Positions 9,364-18,001 of a stretch of DNA of 64,000 bases are shown one piece after another. A program made the translations under genes and the position numbers. The notes beneath the pieces are model-generated. The model was not told the origin of the DNA. It did no database searches and saw only the letters and a program-made list of their open reading frames with translations. Source of the stretch: Brevundimonas sp. A19_0. GTDB lineage: Bacteria; Pseudomonadota; Alphaproteobacteria; Caulobacterales; Caulobacteraceae. The DNA lies in assembly GCF_017744255.1 (NCBI RefSeq), contig NZ_JAGHQP010000009.1, forward strand, positions 1-64,000. Reading direction: 5' to 3'. Positions within the stretch are counted from its first letter, which is position 1, and each line of letters starts with the position of its first letter.

Positions 9364-9707
9364 GCCGGCTCTCCGGCGTCGATGTGCAGGGTGCCCTCCC
9401 CATCGACGTGGCAGGCCTCGACCGCACGGACCGCGCCCAGGGGCAGGGGTCGGTACAGGTGCGGAAACAAGGCGCCCCCGCGCGAGGGCTCCCATACCAG
9501 ATCCACCAGCGCGGCCGTCTCAAGGGTCACCAGCACAAGGTTCGTCCGGCCCAAATAGTGTTTGCCGGCCGTGCCCGGCAGCTGCTCAGCCGTCGACATG
9601 TGGATGTAGCCGTCCCGCAGATCGACCTCGGAGCCCGGATAGTGGCCGTCGGCGGTCGCCGCCTCCCACTCCTCCGCATCCACCAGCTTGAAGATGGTCC
9701 CGGTCAC
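9360..9707 (-). CDS. DUF952 family protein
   Basis: A 115-residue protein matching DUF952, a small family related to the glutathione S-transferase-unrelated 'YbjN-like neighbours' only by context and without assigned activity. The family's core is visible as [19 protein letters not shown] and [13 protein letters not shown]. It starts with a GTG at 9707 that overlaps the stop of the SixA-like gene (GTGA) and ends in an ATGA overlap with pyrD. It therefore sits in a tight three-gene transcript in the order sixA-like, DUF952, pyrD. That order is shared by many alphaproteobacteria as far as I recall, but no functional link to pyrimidine synthesis is known. Confidence 0.85.
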   Translation of the reverse strand: MTGTIFKLVDAEEWEAATADGHYPGSEVDLRDGYIHMSTAEQLPGTAGKHYLGRTNLVLVTLETAALVDLVWEPSRGGALFPHLYRPLPLGAVRAVEACHVDGEGTLHIDAGEPA

Positions 9708-10204
9708 GTGTCGCTGTCCTCGGGCCGCACCAGACCTTCCAGCGCATAGCGCCCGGCCACGTCGACGGAGAAGACCACCGCCTGACCCGTCGGGAAACCC
9801 GCCGCCAGCCGGTCCAGCACCGAGGGCGCCGCCGCCCCCTCCATCAGCAGCTCCACGGCCAGCTGATGGATACCCGGATTGTGACCGACCAGGATCAGAC
9901 AGCCGGCCAGGTCCGCCTCGTCCTCGACATGGGTGCGCAGGGTCGCGGCATCGGCCTCGTACAGGGCATCGACCTGACGGACCTCGACGTCCCCCAGGCT
10001 CTCGTGCACCAGCTCCCAGGTCTGCAGCGTCCGCTCGGCCGACGAGACCAGGGCCCGGTCGGGCTTCAGGCCCCGGTCGGCCAGAATCCGGCCGACGCGC
10101 AGGGCATCGGCCTCGCCGCGGGGGGACAGCGGACGGTCGCGATCACGACCCGAGGGAGAGCCGCGTTCAGCCTTGGCATGGCGCATCAGGATCAGTCGGT
10201 GCAT
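9704..10204 (-). CDS. SixA-like histidine phosphatase
   Basis: A 166-residue member of the histidine phosphatase (phosphoglycerate mutase-like) superfamily, close to SixA. The catalytic RHG-type motif is LMRHAKAERG with Arg8 and His9. The second catalytic His is in LVGHNPGIHQ, and the SSAERTLQT segment lies between. SixA proteins remove phosphate from phosphohistidine on signalling proteins, but many relatives act on small molecules, so the substrate is open. A nitrogen phosphotransferase protein (ptsP) is encoded in the same window, though 45 kb away. It is first in the operon with DUF952 and pyrD. Confidence 0.88.
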   Translation of the reverse strand: MHRLILMRHAKAERGSPSGRDRDRPLSPRGEADALRVGRILADRGLKPDRALVSSAERTLQTWELVHESLGDVEVRQVDALYEADAATLRTHVEDEADLAGCLILVGHNPGIHQLAVELLMEGAAAPSVLDRLAAGFPTGQAVVFSVDVAGRYALEGLVRPEDSDT

Positions 10205-10213
10205 GCCGACGCT

Positions 10214-10975
10214 CTAGGCGTGTTCGACCGGCTCGACCAGAGCCCGGCGACTGTCTCGTCCCGCCCGGGCGGGCTCCAGTCCGCCTTCGAGCAGGGGGAC
10301 GCGTTCGGTCTGCTCCGCTGTCCGGGCAAGGGCATAGGCCTGACGGGTCGCCTCCAGCAGGATGAGACCGGCCGCCCCCGGTACGAGACGGCGCCCCACC
10401 TGCTCGAAGCCGTCCGCCATCCCGTACAGCACGGGCCATGGCGGGACATAAAGCGTCTGGGACCAGGCGGCCGGTTCGAGGCCCACTTCCCGGACCAGCC
10501 GTTCCAGCTGGCGCCGCGTGAAGGGCCGGCCGTGGCCAAACGGGGTGCTCTCGGCCCGCGCCCACAAGCCGCCGCGCGCAGCGGCGACCAGAATGATCCG
10601 TCCCGCGGGGCTGAGTACCCGGATCGCCTCGGCCATCAGGGCACGAACATCGTCGGCCTCCTCAAGCGCGTGAACGACCAGCACACGGTCGAAACTGCCT
10701 GCGGCGAACGGCAAGGCCCGGTCATCGACCAGCACCGCCCGGTTGCGGGCGCCGCGCGGCCAGACTTCGACCCCCTGCCCCGACGGCATGGCCGCGATCA
10801 GCCGGCGAGCCCCGACGAACGCCCCCAGCCAGGGCGTCGCATAGCCCAGCCCCAGCACGTCACAGCCGTCGGCCTCGCCCCAGGCGCCCTCCAGCCGGTC
10901 AGCCAGCAGCCGACGGACCAGCCGGCCGGACGGCTCGCCGTAGAACTGCCTGAGCTCCTCGATGGGCATGCGCAT
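10214..10975 (-). CDS. Class I SAM-dependent methyltransferase
   Basis: A roughly 253-residue methyltransferase with the Rossmann-type motif DVLGLGYATPWLGAF near residue 40 and the later motifs FDRVLVVHALEEADD and LSPAGRIILVAA. The middle of the protein has a less usual ALPFAAGSFDRV stretch typical of UbiE/methyltransf_11 members. I place the start at the ATG at 10975 (MRMPIEELRQFYG). An in-frame ATG at 11002 would add nine residues and cannot be excluded. It is divergent from gloB, with only about 40 bases between them. That pairing with glyoxalase II is common in alphaproteobacteria, but the methylated substrate is unknown. Confidence 0.85.
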   Translation of the reverse strand: MRMPIEELRQFYGEPSGRLVRRLLADRLEGAWGEADGCDVLGLGYATPWLGAFVGARRLIAAMPSGQGVEVWPRGARNRAVLVDDRALPFAAGSFDRVLVVHALEEADDVRALMAEAIRVLSPAGRIILVAAARGGLWARAESTPFGHGRPFTRRQLERLVREVGLEPAAWSQTLYVPPWPVLYGMADGFEQVGRRLVPGAAGLILLEATRQAYALARTAEQTERVPLLEGGLEPARAGRDSRRALVEPVEHA

Positions 10976-11016
10976 GGGCTGAGGATAGCCCCGGACGCCC
11001 ATCCCCTGCTAGGGTC

Positions 11017-11751
11017 ATGGCCATGACGCTGGATGTGCACCTCTTCCCCTGCCTGTCGGACAACTACGGCCTGCTGGTCCGGGACCGGACCGCCGGGGCT
11101 GTGGCCACGATCGACACGCCGGATGCCGACCGCATTCTCGAGGAGCTGTCGACCCTCGGCTGGGGACCACTCGGTCAGGTGCTCAACACCCACTGGCACC
11201 CGGATCACACCGGCGGGAATGCGGCACTGAAGGCAGCGACCGGGTGCACCATCCATGGCCCGGCCGAGGTTCGCCGTGCCGCGCCCCTCGACCATGAGAT
11301 CCGGGATGGCGACACCGTCCAGGTCGGGGACACGCGCCTCGATGTCATCGCCGCCCCCGGCCACACCCTCGGCCATGTGGTGTTTCACGACCCGGAGGGC
11401 CGGACCGCCTTTGTCGGGGACGTCCTGTTCACCCTCGGCTGCGGGCGACTGTTCGAGGGCACGCCCGAACAGATGTGGGACAGTCTTGCGACCCTGATGG
11501 CCTGGCCGGACGAGACGGAGATCTGGTGCGCCCATGAATACACCGCCGCCAATGCCCGGTTTGCGCTGAGCGTCGATGACCGACCGGAATTGCGCACCCA
11601 TGTCGAGGCCCTGCGGGTCCGGATCGACGCGGGTCAGCCGACCGTGCCCACCACCCTGGGGGAAGAGCGGCGGTTCAATCCGTTCCTGACGGCGGGCGAT
11701 GCCGGGACCTTCGCCCGCCGCCGCGCGGCCAAGGACGAATTTCGCGGCTGA
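11017..11751 (+). CDS. gloB: Hydroxyacylglutathione hydrolase (glyoxalase II)
   Basis: A 244-residue metallo-beta-lactamase-fold enzyme that hydrolyses S-lactoylglutathione to lactate and glutathione, the last step of methylglyoxal detoxification. The metal site THWHPDHTGG is at residues 58-67. Further ligands are in GHTLGHV and FVGDVLFTLGCGR, and the C-terminal region ending with FNPFL is the glyoxalase II substrate-binding domain. Two ATGs (11017 and 11023) are equally possible starts. Glutathione supply is consistent with gshA at 15.8 kb. Confidence 0.95.
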   Translation: MAMTLDVHLFPCLSDNYGLLVRDRTAGAVATIDTPDADRILEELSTLGWGPLGQVLNTHWHPDHTGGNAALKAATGCTIHGPAEVRRAAPLDHEIRDGDTVQVGDTRLDVIAAPGHTLGHVVFHDPEGRTAFVGDVLFTLGCGRLFEGTPEQMWDSLATLMAWPDETEIWCAHEYTAANARFALSVDDRPELRTHVEALRVRIDAGQPTVPTTLGEERRFNPFLTAGDAGTFARRRAAKDEFRG

Positions 11752-12543
11752 CTACTCGGCGCCGGCGATGACGCGCACGATCCGGGCGGAGGACGGTCGC
11801 CCGGCGAAACCGGCGTCCGGATCGATCACAATCCGCAGGGTGCCCCGGGAAAAACTGACCTGGCGCGGGCCGATGTCCGTGATGATGATGGCCTGAACGC
11901 GGGCCACGTCCCGACGGAGGCTGGGCGAGCGGGCCATACGGACAATCGCGTCGACGGCGGTCGACAGGGCATCGGTGGCCACCGGTTCGGACCCCGGCTC
12001 GATGTCCATGTCCACGACCACGATCCGTCCGACGGCGCGGGTCGCCCGGTCGCTCTGACGCAGGATGAAATCCATCAACTGGAAGGCCGTCAGGGTCGGC
12101 GCCAGAAGCTCCGGTGCCGGGCCGGCCAGTGACACGGGTGACCCCTGGGGGGTGGTCGTGGTGTAAAGGGTCATGCCCCCATCGGGCGTGACCCGCAGAA
12201 CCTGATCTCCGGCGTCATTGCGGAAGATGATGTCGCCGCGCGGGGCGGGCGACGGGCGCAGCACCCAGACCTCGGTCGAGCGGTCAAACCGCATCAGGGT
12301 GGCCGGACGGGACCGGTCCAGGATGAATCCCTGTCCCGTCTCGGACACATAGCGTCCACTGTCGGGCAGATTGGTCGATGGACTGCGCTCGCGCTGGCTG
12401 CGGGCCGACTCGCTCTGGAAATTGGCGCTGGACTGGGCGTGGGCCACTGGGGCCTGGGCCAGACAGACGAGCGCGAGCACCCCCGCCAATACGGCCGAGG
12501 GCGCCGGTCGCCATGTCGATCCGACCTGTCTACCGCGCGTCAT
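11752..12543 (-). CDS. Secreted DUF4908-like protein
   Basis: A 263-residue protein with an N-terminal signal peptide (hydrophobic run around residues 14-35, ending VAHAQ). The mature part contains no catalytic motif I recognise. It has a repeated-looking beta-rich section (DRSTEVWVLRPSPAPRGDIIF) and a C-terminal half that reads like a small domain ending in RIVRVIAGAE. It resembles proteins labelled DUF4908 in Caulobacterales. That match is from memory and not certain. It ends immediately after the gloB stop on the other strand, and phaB lies 49 bases upstream on the same strand, so co-transcription with phaB is possible. Confidence 0.65.
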   Translation of the reverse strand: MTRGRQVGSTWRPAPSAVLAGVLALVCLAQAPVAHAQSSANFQSESARSQRERSPSTNLPDSGRYVSETGQGFILDRSRPATLMRFDRSTEVWVLRPSPAPRGDIIFRNDAGDQVLRVTPDGGMTLYTTTTPQGSPVSLAGPAPELLAPTLTAFQLMDFILRQSDRATRAVGRIVVVDMDIEPGSEPVATDALSTAVDAIVRMARSPSLRRDVARVQAIIITDIGPRQVSFSRGTLRIVIDPDAGFAGRPSSARIVRVIAGAE

Positions 12544-12591
12544 GTCAAAACGTGTGACTCTGCACCCCGGCAGATTTTGGGCAGGCGCCCG

Positions 12592-13317
12592 TCAGCCGAC
12601 CAGATACTGTCCGCCGTTCAGCGATAGCGTACATCCTGTGACATATCCGGCACGTTCGCCGGCCAGCCATGACACCATGTCCGCGATTTCCTCGCCCTTG
12701 CCCAGCCGTCCGACGGGGATCTGGGCGATGATGGAATCCAGCACCTTCTGGTCCATGGCGCCCACCATTTCGGTGTCGATGTAGCCGGGGGCGATGCAGT
12801 TCACGGTCACGCCCTTGCGCGCATTCTCGAGCGCCAGAGCCTTGGTGAAGCCGATCATGCCCGCCTTGGCGGCGGAATAGTTGGTCTGGCCGATCTGGCC
12901 CTTCTGACCGTTGATCGAGCTGATGTTGACGATACGGCCAAAGCCCCGGTCGCGCATGCCGCCGATCACCTGCCGTGTCATGTTGAACACCGAGTCCATG
13001 TTCACGCGGATCACGTCCGACCACTGGTCCGCGGTCATCTTGTGAAAGAAGCCGTCGCGCGTGATGCCGGCGTTGTTGATCAGCACGTCGATCGGGCCCA
13101 GTTCGGCCTCGACCTCCTGCACGGCCCGCGCGCAGTCCTCGAACGAGCCGACATTGCCCTTCACCACCATGACGTCCAGCTCGGCGGCCGTCGCCTCGGC
13201 CGCCTGGGCATTGCCGGAATAGCCGGCCGCGACCGACAGGCCGTCTTCCTTCAGCCGCTGAACAATCGCCTTGCCGATGCCCCGGGTTCCCCCGGTGACC
13301 AGTGCCACCCGTGCCAT
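12592..13317 (-). CDS. phaB: Acetoacetyl-CoA reductase
   Basis: A 241-residue short-chain dehydrogenase that reduces acetoacetyl-CoA to (R)-3-hydroxybutyryl-CoA with NADPH for polyhydroxyalkanoate synthesis. The cofactor motif TGGTRGIG is at residues 8-15, NNAG follows at about residue 87, and the catalytic Ser-Tyr-Lys set lies in NISSINGQKG...NYSAAKAG. The C-terminal NGGQYLVG ending is the typical PhaB tail and separates it from FabG. No phaA or phaC gene is in the window. Confidence 0.93.
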   Translation of the reverse strand: MARVALVTGGTRGIGKAIVQRLKEDGLSVAAGYSGNAQAAEATAAELDVMVVKGNVGSFEDCARAVQEVEAELGPIDVLINNAGITRDGFFHKMTADQWSDVIRVNMDSVFNMTRQVIGGMRDRGFGRIVNISSINGQKGQIGQTNYSAAKAGMIGFTKALALENARKGVTVNCIAPGYIDTEMVGAMDQKVLDSIIAQIPVGRLGKGEEIADMVSWLAGERAGYVTGCTLSLNGGQYLVG

Positions 13318-13416
13318 ATGCAGTCCCTTGCGTTTCCGGTGCGGGGGGCGTCTCAGCGCGCCCCTCCGTCATCCAAGCCTTAACGAAACGCGGGGTTCCC
13401 GGCTAGGTGGTCAACT

Positions 13417-14475
13417 TCACAGCTGTGCCATATCCAGCACGAAGCGATAGCGGACGTCCGACTTCAGCATCCGCTCATAGGCTTCGTTGATGCGGTCGGG
13501 CGCAATCACCTCGATATCGCAGGCGATGCCGTGCTCGGCGCAGAAGTCGAGCATTTCCTGCGTCTCCCGAATGCCCCCGATCAGCGAGCCGGCCACCCGG
13601 CGGCGGCGCATCAGCAGCGGAATGGCGAACACCGGCATGCCCTCGGTCGTCAGGCCAAGCATGACCATGGTGCCGTCCCGCGCCAGCAGGTTCAGGTGAC
13701 TGGCGATCTCATGGGTGGCCGAGACCGTATTGATGATCAGGTCGAACTTCTCGGCCGCCGCCTTCATGGCGTCGGCGTCGGAGTTGATCAGGAAGTGTTT
13801 GGCCCCCATGCGCTCGGCGTCGGCCTTCTTGCGGTCGGAAGTCGACAGAACCGTCACCTCGGCACCCATGGCCGCAGCGAGTTTGACGGCCATGTGGCCA
13901 AGTCCGCCCAGCCCCACCACGGCCACCTTTGAACCCGGTCCCACGCCCCAGGTTCTCAGGGGCGAATAGGTCGTGATCCCCGCGCACAGCAGCGGCGCCG
14001 CGGCATCCAGCGGGATCGAATCCGGAATGCTGAGCACATAGTTCTGATCGACCGTGATCCGGTCGGAATAGCCGCCCTGGGTGATCTTCTGGCCGACCTC
14101 GGCCCCCTTGCGGTCAGCGGAGCCATAGGTCTGGGTCATGCCGGGCTCGCAATACTGCTCCAGCCCCTCCTGACAGGCGGCGCAGGTCCGGCAGCTGTCG
14201 ACCATGCAGCCAACGCCGACGCGATCGCCTTCGCTGAAGCGCGTGACGTTGGACCCGACAGCGGTCACCACACCGGCGATCTCGTGGCCCGGGACGATCG
14301 GATAGCGGGTGCCGCCCAGATCGTTCTTCGCCACATGCAGGTCCGAGTGACAGACGCCGCAGTATTTGATCTCGATCACCACATCGTCCGGGCCGGGATC
14401 GCGCCGGTCGAAGCTCCAGGGCTCCAGCGGCTGGTCGGCGGCGACGGCGGCAAAGGCGCGGGTGGCGATGGGCAT
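13417..14475 (-). CDS. Zinc-dependent NAD(P) alcohol dehydrogenase (YahK/CAD type)
   Basis: A 352-residue medium-chain dehydrogenase that interconverts alcohols and aldehydes. Catalytic zinc ligands are Cys39 in YCGVCHSD and His64-Glu65 in VPGHEIAGVV. The structural zinc cysteines are clustered in CMVDSCRTCAACQEGLEQYC. The coenzyme site is VVGLGGLGHMAVKLA. The pattern GVCHSDLH plus CMVDSC is that of the cinnamyl-alcohol dehydrogenase/YahK group, which favours NADPH and aldehydes. It stands alone, with a 100-base gap to phaB. Confidence 0.93.
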   Translation of the reverse strand: MPIATRAFAAVAADQPLEPWSFDRRDPGPDDVVIEIKYCGVCHSDLHVAKNDLGGTRYPIVPGHEIAGVVTAVGSNVTRFSEGDRVGVGCMVDSCRTCAACQEGLEQYCEPGMTQTYGSADRKGAEVGQKITQGGYSDRITVDQNYVLSIPDSIPLDAAAPLLCAGITTYSPLRTWGVGPGSKVAVVGLGGLGHMAVKLAAAMGAEVTVLSTSDRKKADAERMGAKHFLINSDADAMKAAAEKFDLIINTVSATHEIASHLNLLARDGTMVMLGLTTEGMPVFAIPLLMRRRRVAGSLIGGIRETQEMLDFCAEHGIACDIEVIAPDRINEAYERMLKSDVRYRFVLDMAQL

Positions 14476-14539
14476 GGGGACTCCTCGAAAATCGACCCTT
14501 CAGGTGTGTACCGAAGCCCCGGGGCGCAAGGCAGCGGAG

Positions 14540-15289
14540 TCAGCTGACCCGTTCGATCAGGGCTATGGCGGCCGCCGGGTTCCGGACCTTGGCGCCCGCG
14601 ATCATATAGGCGAACACATCGCCACGCTTCGCCCAGCCCCGCAGGCGGTCGGCCGCAGCGTCCAGTTCATCGGAAGACATGCCGGTCGGCTCGTCCTCGC
14701 GACTGGACATCAGGCGGGCATAGGAGAAGTCGGCGGTCGGCTGGTCAATGCGGGGCCATTCCGGCGCCTCTTCGTCCTCGGCATAGACGATGGCGCAGTC
14801 GTACTTCGCCGCCAGATCATAGAATTCCTGCGTGTCGAAGCTGGCGTGCCGGACCTCCAGCGCGTGGCGAAGGCGCACGCCGTCCTTGTCCTTGGGCAAC
14901 AGCTTCAGAAAGCCCTCGAAATCGGCCGGATCGAACTTCTTGGTGGCCATGAATTGCCAGTTGATCGGACCCAGCTTGTCGCCCAGCACGGTCAGCCCCT
15001 GATCCAGAAACCGGTCGAAGCTCTCCTTGCCCTCGGACAGCACCTTGCGATTGGTGCAGTAGCGGCTGGCCTTCACCGCAAAGACGAAGCCGTCGGGCGT
15101 CTCGTCGCGCCACTTCATCCAGCTGTCGGGTTTGAAGGTCGAATAGTAGGTGCCGTTGATCTCGATCGAGGTCAGCTTGCCGGCCGCATATTCCAGCTCG
15201 CGCTTCTGCACCAGGCCCTCGGGATAGAAGACCCCGCGCCACGGCTCATAGGTCCAGCCGCCGATGCCGATGTGGATTTTGCCGCTCAT
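14540..15289 (-). CDS. DUF72 domain protein (YecE-like)
   Basis: A 249-residue protein with the DUF72 TIM-barrel signature: an N-terminal HIGIGGWTYEPWRGVFYPEG and then TSIEINGTYYSTF. Further in, GFVFAVKASRYCTN and the EVRHASFDTQEFYDL stretch carry conserved polar residues of the barrel face. No enzymatic activity has been established for the family. Length is normal. It lies between the alcohol dehydrogenase and a small membrane protein on the same strand, with 64- and 69-base gaps. Confidence 0.9.
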   Translation of the reverse strand: MSGKIHIGIGGWTYEPWRGVFYPEGLVQKRELEYAAGKLTSIEINGTYYSTFKPDSWMKWRDETPDGFVFAVKASRYCTNRKVLSEGKESFDRFLDQGLTVLGDKLGPINWQFMATKKFDPADFEGFLKLLPKDKDGVRLRHALEVRHASFDTQEFYDLAAKYDCAIVYAEDEEAPEWPRIDQPTADFSYARLMSSREDEPTGMSSDELDAAADRLRGWAKRGDVFAYMIAGAKVRNPAAAIALIERVS

Positions 15290-15358
15290 GCCGCGCCCCT
15301 GTGCCGTCGATCTGCGGATCGTCCGGCACTGGTCGTCACAAGTCCAGAGGTCGCCGGG

Positions 15359-15727
15359 CTATTGCGTCACCGGCGGCGGGTTCGAGTCGGAGGTCATGGC
15401 CCCGGCTTCGGAGTCCGTGGCCGCAGGCGATCCTTCCGGGGACGCTTCCGGCACGGGCTGCAGTTCCTCGGGCACCGGGCGGGCGTTGCTCTCGTCCTCG
15501 ACGGCATCCAGACCCGGCTGGCTGGCCATCACCATGATCGCATAGATGATCAGCAGGAGGGTGACCGACACCACCAGAACGACCACGATGCGAAGCCCGC
15601 TGCGGCCCTGTTTGGTCCGTTGGGCATCCACGACGGGGCCATCGGATTCACGGGCATCGGCCTCGGCGGGACCCTCACCGGGCAGGACGTCAGTGGGCTC
15701 TTCGGGGGGGCGGTTTTCGGTGTTCAT
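15359..15727 (-). CDS. Small single-pass membrane protein, unknown function
   Basis: A 122-residue protein with an acidic, proline-rich cytosolic N-terminal third, one transmembrane segment (roughly residues 43-63, LRIVVVLVVSVTLLLIIYAI) and a disordered-looking acidic and proline-rich outer tail. I see no recognisable domain. The ATG at 15727 (MNTENRPPEEPTD) is preferred over an upstream in-frame start at 15751. It sits between DUF72 and gshA with short gaps on the same strand. Confidence 0.6.
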   Translation of the reverse strand: MNTENRPPEEPTDVLPGEGPAEADARESDGPVVDAQRTKQGRSGLRIVVVLVVSVTLLLIIYAIMVMASQPGLDAVEDESNARPVPEELQPVPEASPEGSPAATDSEAGAMTSDSNPPPVTQ

Positions 15728-15790
15728 GCTGACTGAACCCGCAAGCGCCACCGTAGTTCCGGCCTGCGTCCGCTTGTCCCGGCCTGGGCC

Positions 15791-17152
15791 TCAGTAGGCG
15801 AAGTCGGAATACAGCCGGCGCACGTCCCCGCCCCAGGGTCCGTGGTACAGGTCCAGCAGGCGCTCGGCCGGCGTCACCCCGCTGTCGGCAGTGTCCTCCA
15901 GCTCGGACAGATAGCCGCGCTCGTCGACCATGCCGCCCGAGAAGCGCGCCCGGTTCTTCAGGCCCTGGCGGGCGATGGCGACCATATCGACCGCCACATC
16001 GCGCAGCGACCGGCCCCCGATCTCGGCGCGCAGGCCCAGCCGCGTCACCTCGCGGCGCAGACGCTCGTGATCCTCGATCTGCCAGTCCTTGCAGAGGTCC
16101 CAGGCCGCCGCCAGCGACGGCGCGTCATAGAAGATTCCGGCCCACAGCGCGGGCAGGGCACAGATGCGGCTCCACGGGCCGCCGTCGGCGCCGCGCATCT
16201 CCAGATACTGTTTCAGACGCACTTCGGGGAACAGGGTCGTCAGGTGGTCGGCCCAGTCCCTGGCATTGGCCCGGTCACCCGGCAGGACGTCCAGCTTTCC
16301 ATCCATGAAGGCGCGGAACGACTGACCCGACAGATCCACATAGCGCCCGTCGCGCTTGGCGAAATACATGGGCACATCGAGCGCATAGTCGACATAGGCC
16401 TCAAAGCCGAAGCCGTCGGCGAATACGAAATCGAGCATGCCGGTGCGGTCCGGATCGGTGTCGGTCCAGACATTGGCCCGGGCGGTCAGGAAGCCGTTCG
16501 GTCGACCGTCCGTAAACGGAGAATTGGCAAACAGGGCCGTGGCCACGGGCTGCAAGGCCAGCGAGGTGCGGAACTTCGTCACCATGTCGGCTTCGGAATC
16601 GAAGTCCAGATTGGCCTGGATGGTGCAGGTGCGCAGCATCATGTCGAGGCCCAGCCCGCCGCGTTTGGGCATATAGGCGCGCATGATGTCGTAGCGGCCC
16701 TTGGGCATGACCGGCACGTCCTCGCGACTCCACAACGGATCGAAGCCGACCCCGAGGAAGCCCAGGCCCAGCTCGTCGGCCACCATCTTGACCTCGACCA
16801 GATGCTGGCCGGTCTCGGAACAGATGTCGTGGATGTCCTTGAGGGGCGCGCCTGACAGCTCGAACTGGCCGCCGGGCTCCAGACTGATGGAGGCGGTCAT
16901 CCCTTCGGCGTTCCTGCGCTCGAGCGCGATGACGTGACCGCCCTCCTCGACCGGGCTCCAGCCGAAGCGCTGCAGGCCCTCCAGCATGGCACGGATGCCG
17001 GCGGGGCCGTCATAGGCCGGGCGACGGAGGGTAGCCTTGTCGAAGCCGAACTTCTCGTGCTCGGCCCCGATCCGCCACTGATCCTTGGGCTTGATCCCCT
17101 TCGACAGGGTCCCGATCAGGGCCTCGCGGCTCAGGGGTTCGGCGTCAGACAT
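15791..17152 (-). CDS. gshA: Glutamate--cysteine ligase (plant/alphaproteobacterial type)
   Basis: A 453-residue ATP-dependent ligase that makes gamma-glutamylcysteine, the first step of glutathione synthesis. The family is recognised by RIGAEHEKFGFD near the N-terminus, the substrate region ISLEPGGQFELSGAPLKDIHD, and MPKRGGLGLDMMLRTCTIQANLDFDSE. The later EMRGADGGPW and LPALWAGIFYD are also conserved. This is the plant-like class used by alphaproteobacteria rather than the E. coli class. The ATG at 17152 gives the standard length; a longer open frame upstream reads through non-coding sequence. The rsmE gene lies 60 bases upstream on the same strand. Confidence 0.95.
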   Translation of the reverse strand: MSDAEPLSREALIGTLSKGIKPKDQWRIGAEHEKFGFDKATLRRPAYDGPAGIRAMLEGLQRFGWSPVEEGGHVIALERRNAEGMTASISLEPGGQFELSGAPLKDIHDICSETGQHLVEVKMVADELGLGFLGVGFDPLWSREDVPVMPKGRYDIMRAYMPKRGGLGLDMMLRTCTIQANLDFDSEADMVTKFRTSLALQPVATALFANSPFTDGRPNGFLTARANVWTDTDPDRTGMLDFVFADGFGFEAYVDYALDVPMYFAKRDGRYVDLSGQSFRAFMDGKLDVLPGDRANARDWADHLTTLFPEVRLKQYLEMRGADGGPWSRICALPALWAGIFYDAPSLAAAWDLCKDWQIEDHERLRREVTRLGLRAEIGGRSLRDVAVDMVAIARQGLKNRARFSGGMVDERGYLSELEDTADSGVTPAERLLDLYHGPWGGDVRRLYSDFAY

Positions 17153-17212
17153 CAAAGGGGTCCCTCGTTCGTCTGGCCAATTGGGCAGTCCGGACGACGG
17201 GCACAAGTGGCC

Positions 17213-17932
17213 TCATCGCTCCCAGTCGCCCAGGCTCGCCTGCCACAGGGCGAGCGCCACAGTCGCCGCCGTGTCGGCGCGCAGGACACGCGGGCCCAGC
17301 GACACGGGCGTGGTGAACGGCAGCTCTCGAAGCCGCTGCCGCTCCGACGGAGAAAAGCCGCCCTCCGGCCCGATCACTATGCCCCAGCTGGTGCCGCCGG
17401 CTTGCGGCAATGCCACCTTCGCCGGCGGGCCGCCCGTCTCGTCACAGAACATCAGGCGCCGGTCGGGATTCCAGCCGTCGAGCACAGCCTCGAGCGGCTC
17501 CGGGGCCAGGATGTCCGGCACATCAATGCGGCCCGTCTGTTCAGCGGATTCCACCGCTATGGTCTCCAGCCGGTCCAGACGCAGATTTTGGGGCTGGGTG
17601 CGTTCGGTGCGCACCAGCCGGATGCGGCGCACCCCCAGTTCGGTAGCCTTCTCGACCGCGAACTCCAGCGGGCTCTTCTTCACGGCGGCCATGAGCAGCT
17701 CGACATCCGGCGGCAGGATCTGGTCCCGCGCCCGCTCTTCGGCCTTCAGAACGACACCCCGCTTCAGCACCTCAGCCACCGAGCAGCGCCACTCGCCGTC
17801 GGCCCCATTGAAGACCAGCAGGTCGTCGCCGGCCTTCAGCCGCATGACCTGGGTCAGATAGCGCGATTGGTCGAGGCCTGGGGCCAGGGCCGCTCCGGGC
17901 GACAGGGGCTGGGGGATGTAGAGGCGGATCAT
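17213..17932 (-). CDS. rsmE: 16S rRNA (uracil-1498-N3)-methyltransferase
   Basis: A 239-residue SPOUT-class enzyme that methylates U1498 in the 30S decoding region. The N-terminal PUA-like part begins MIRLYIPQ and contains HVMRL-type sequence (YLTQVMRLKAGD). The knot follows with the family motifs VEKATELGVRRIRLV, IGPEGGFSPSE and LRADTAATVAL, which bind SAM. The ATG at 17932 gives the usual start. It precedes gshA, an order seen in many alphaproteobacteria. Confidence 0.94.
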   Translation of the reverse strand: MIRLYIPQPLSPGAALAPGLDQSRYLTQVMRLKAGDDLLVFNGADGEWRCSVAEVLKRGVVLKAEERARDQILPPDVELLMAAVKKSPLEFAVEKATELGVRRIRLVRTERTQPQNLRLDRLETIAVESAEQTGRIDVPDILAPEPLEAVLDGWNPDRRLMFCDETGGPPAKVALPQAGGTSWGIVIGPEGGFSPSERQRLRELPFTTPVSLGPRVLRADTAATVALALWQASLGDWER

Positions 17933-18001
17933 GAACAGGTGATCGGGAGCTGCGGCGGGTTTCCCTTGCATCTATCGACCGCCTTGGCTCCAGTGTCAGC
18001 C

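Noticed and set aside
16934..18001. Long upstream extension of the ppk2 frame
   Set aside because: It crosses rsmE in antisense. PPK2 begins normally at 18002.
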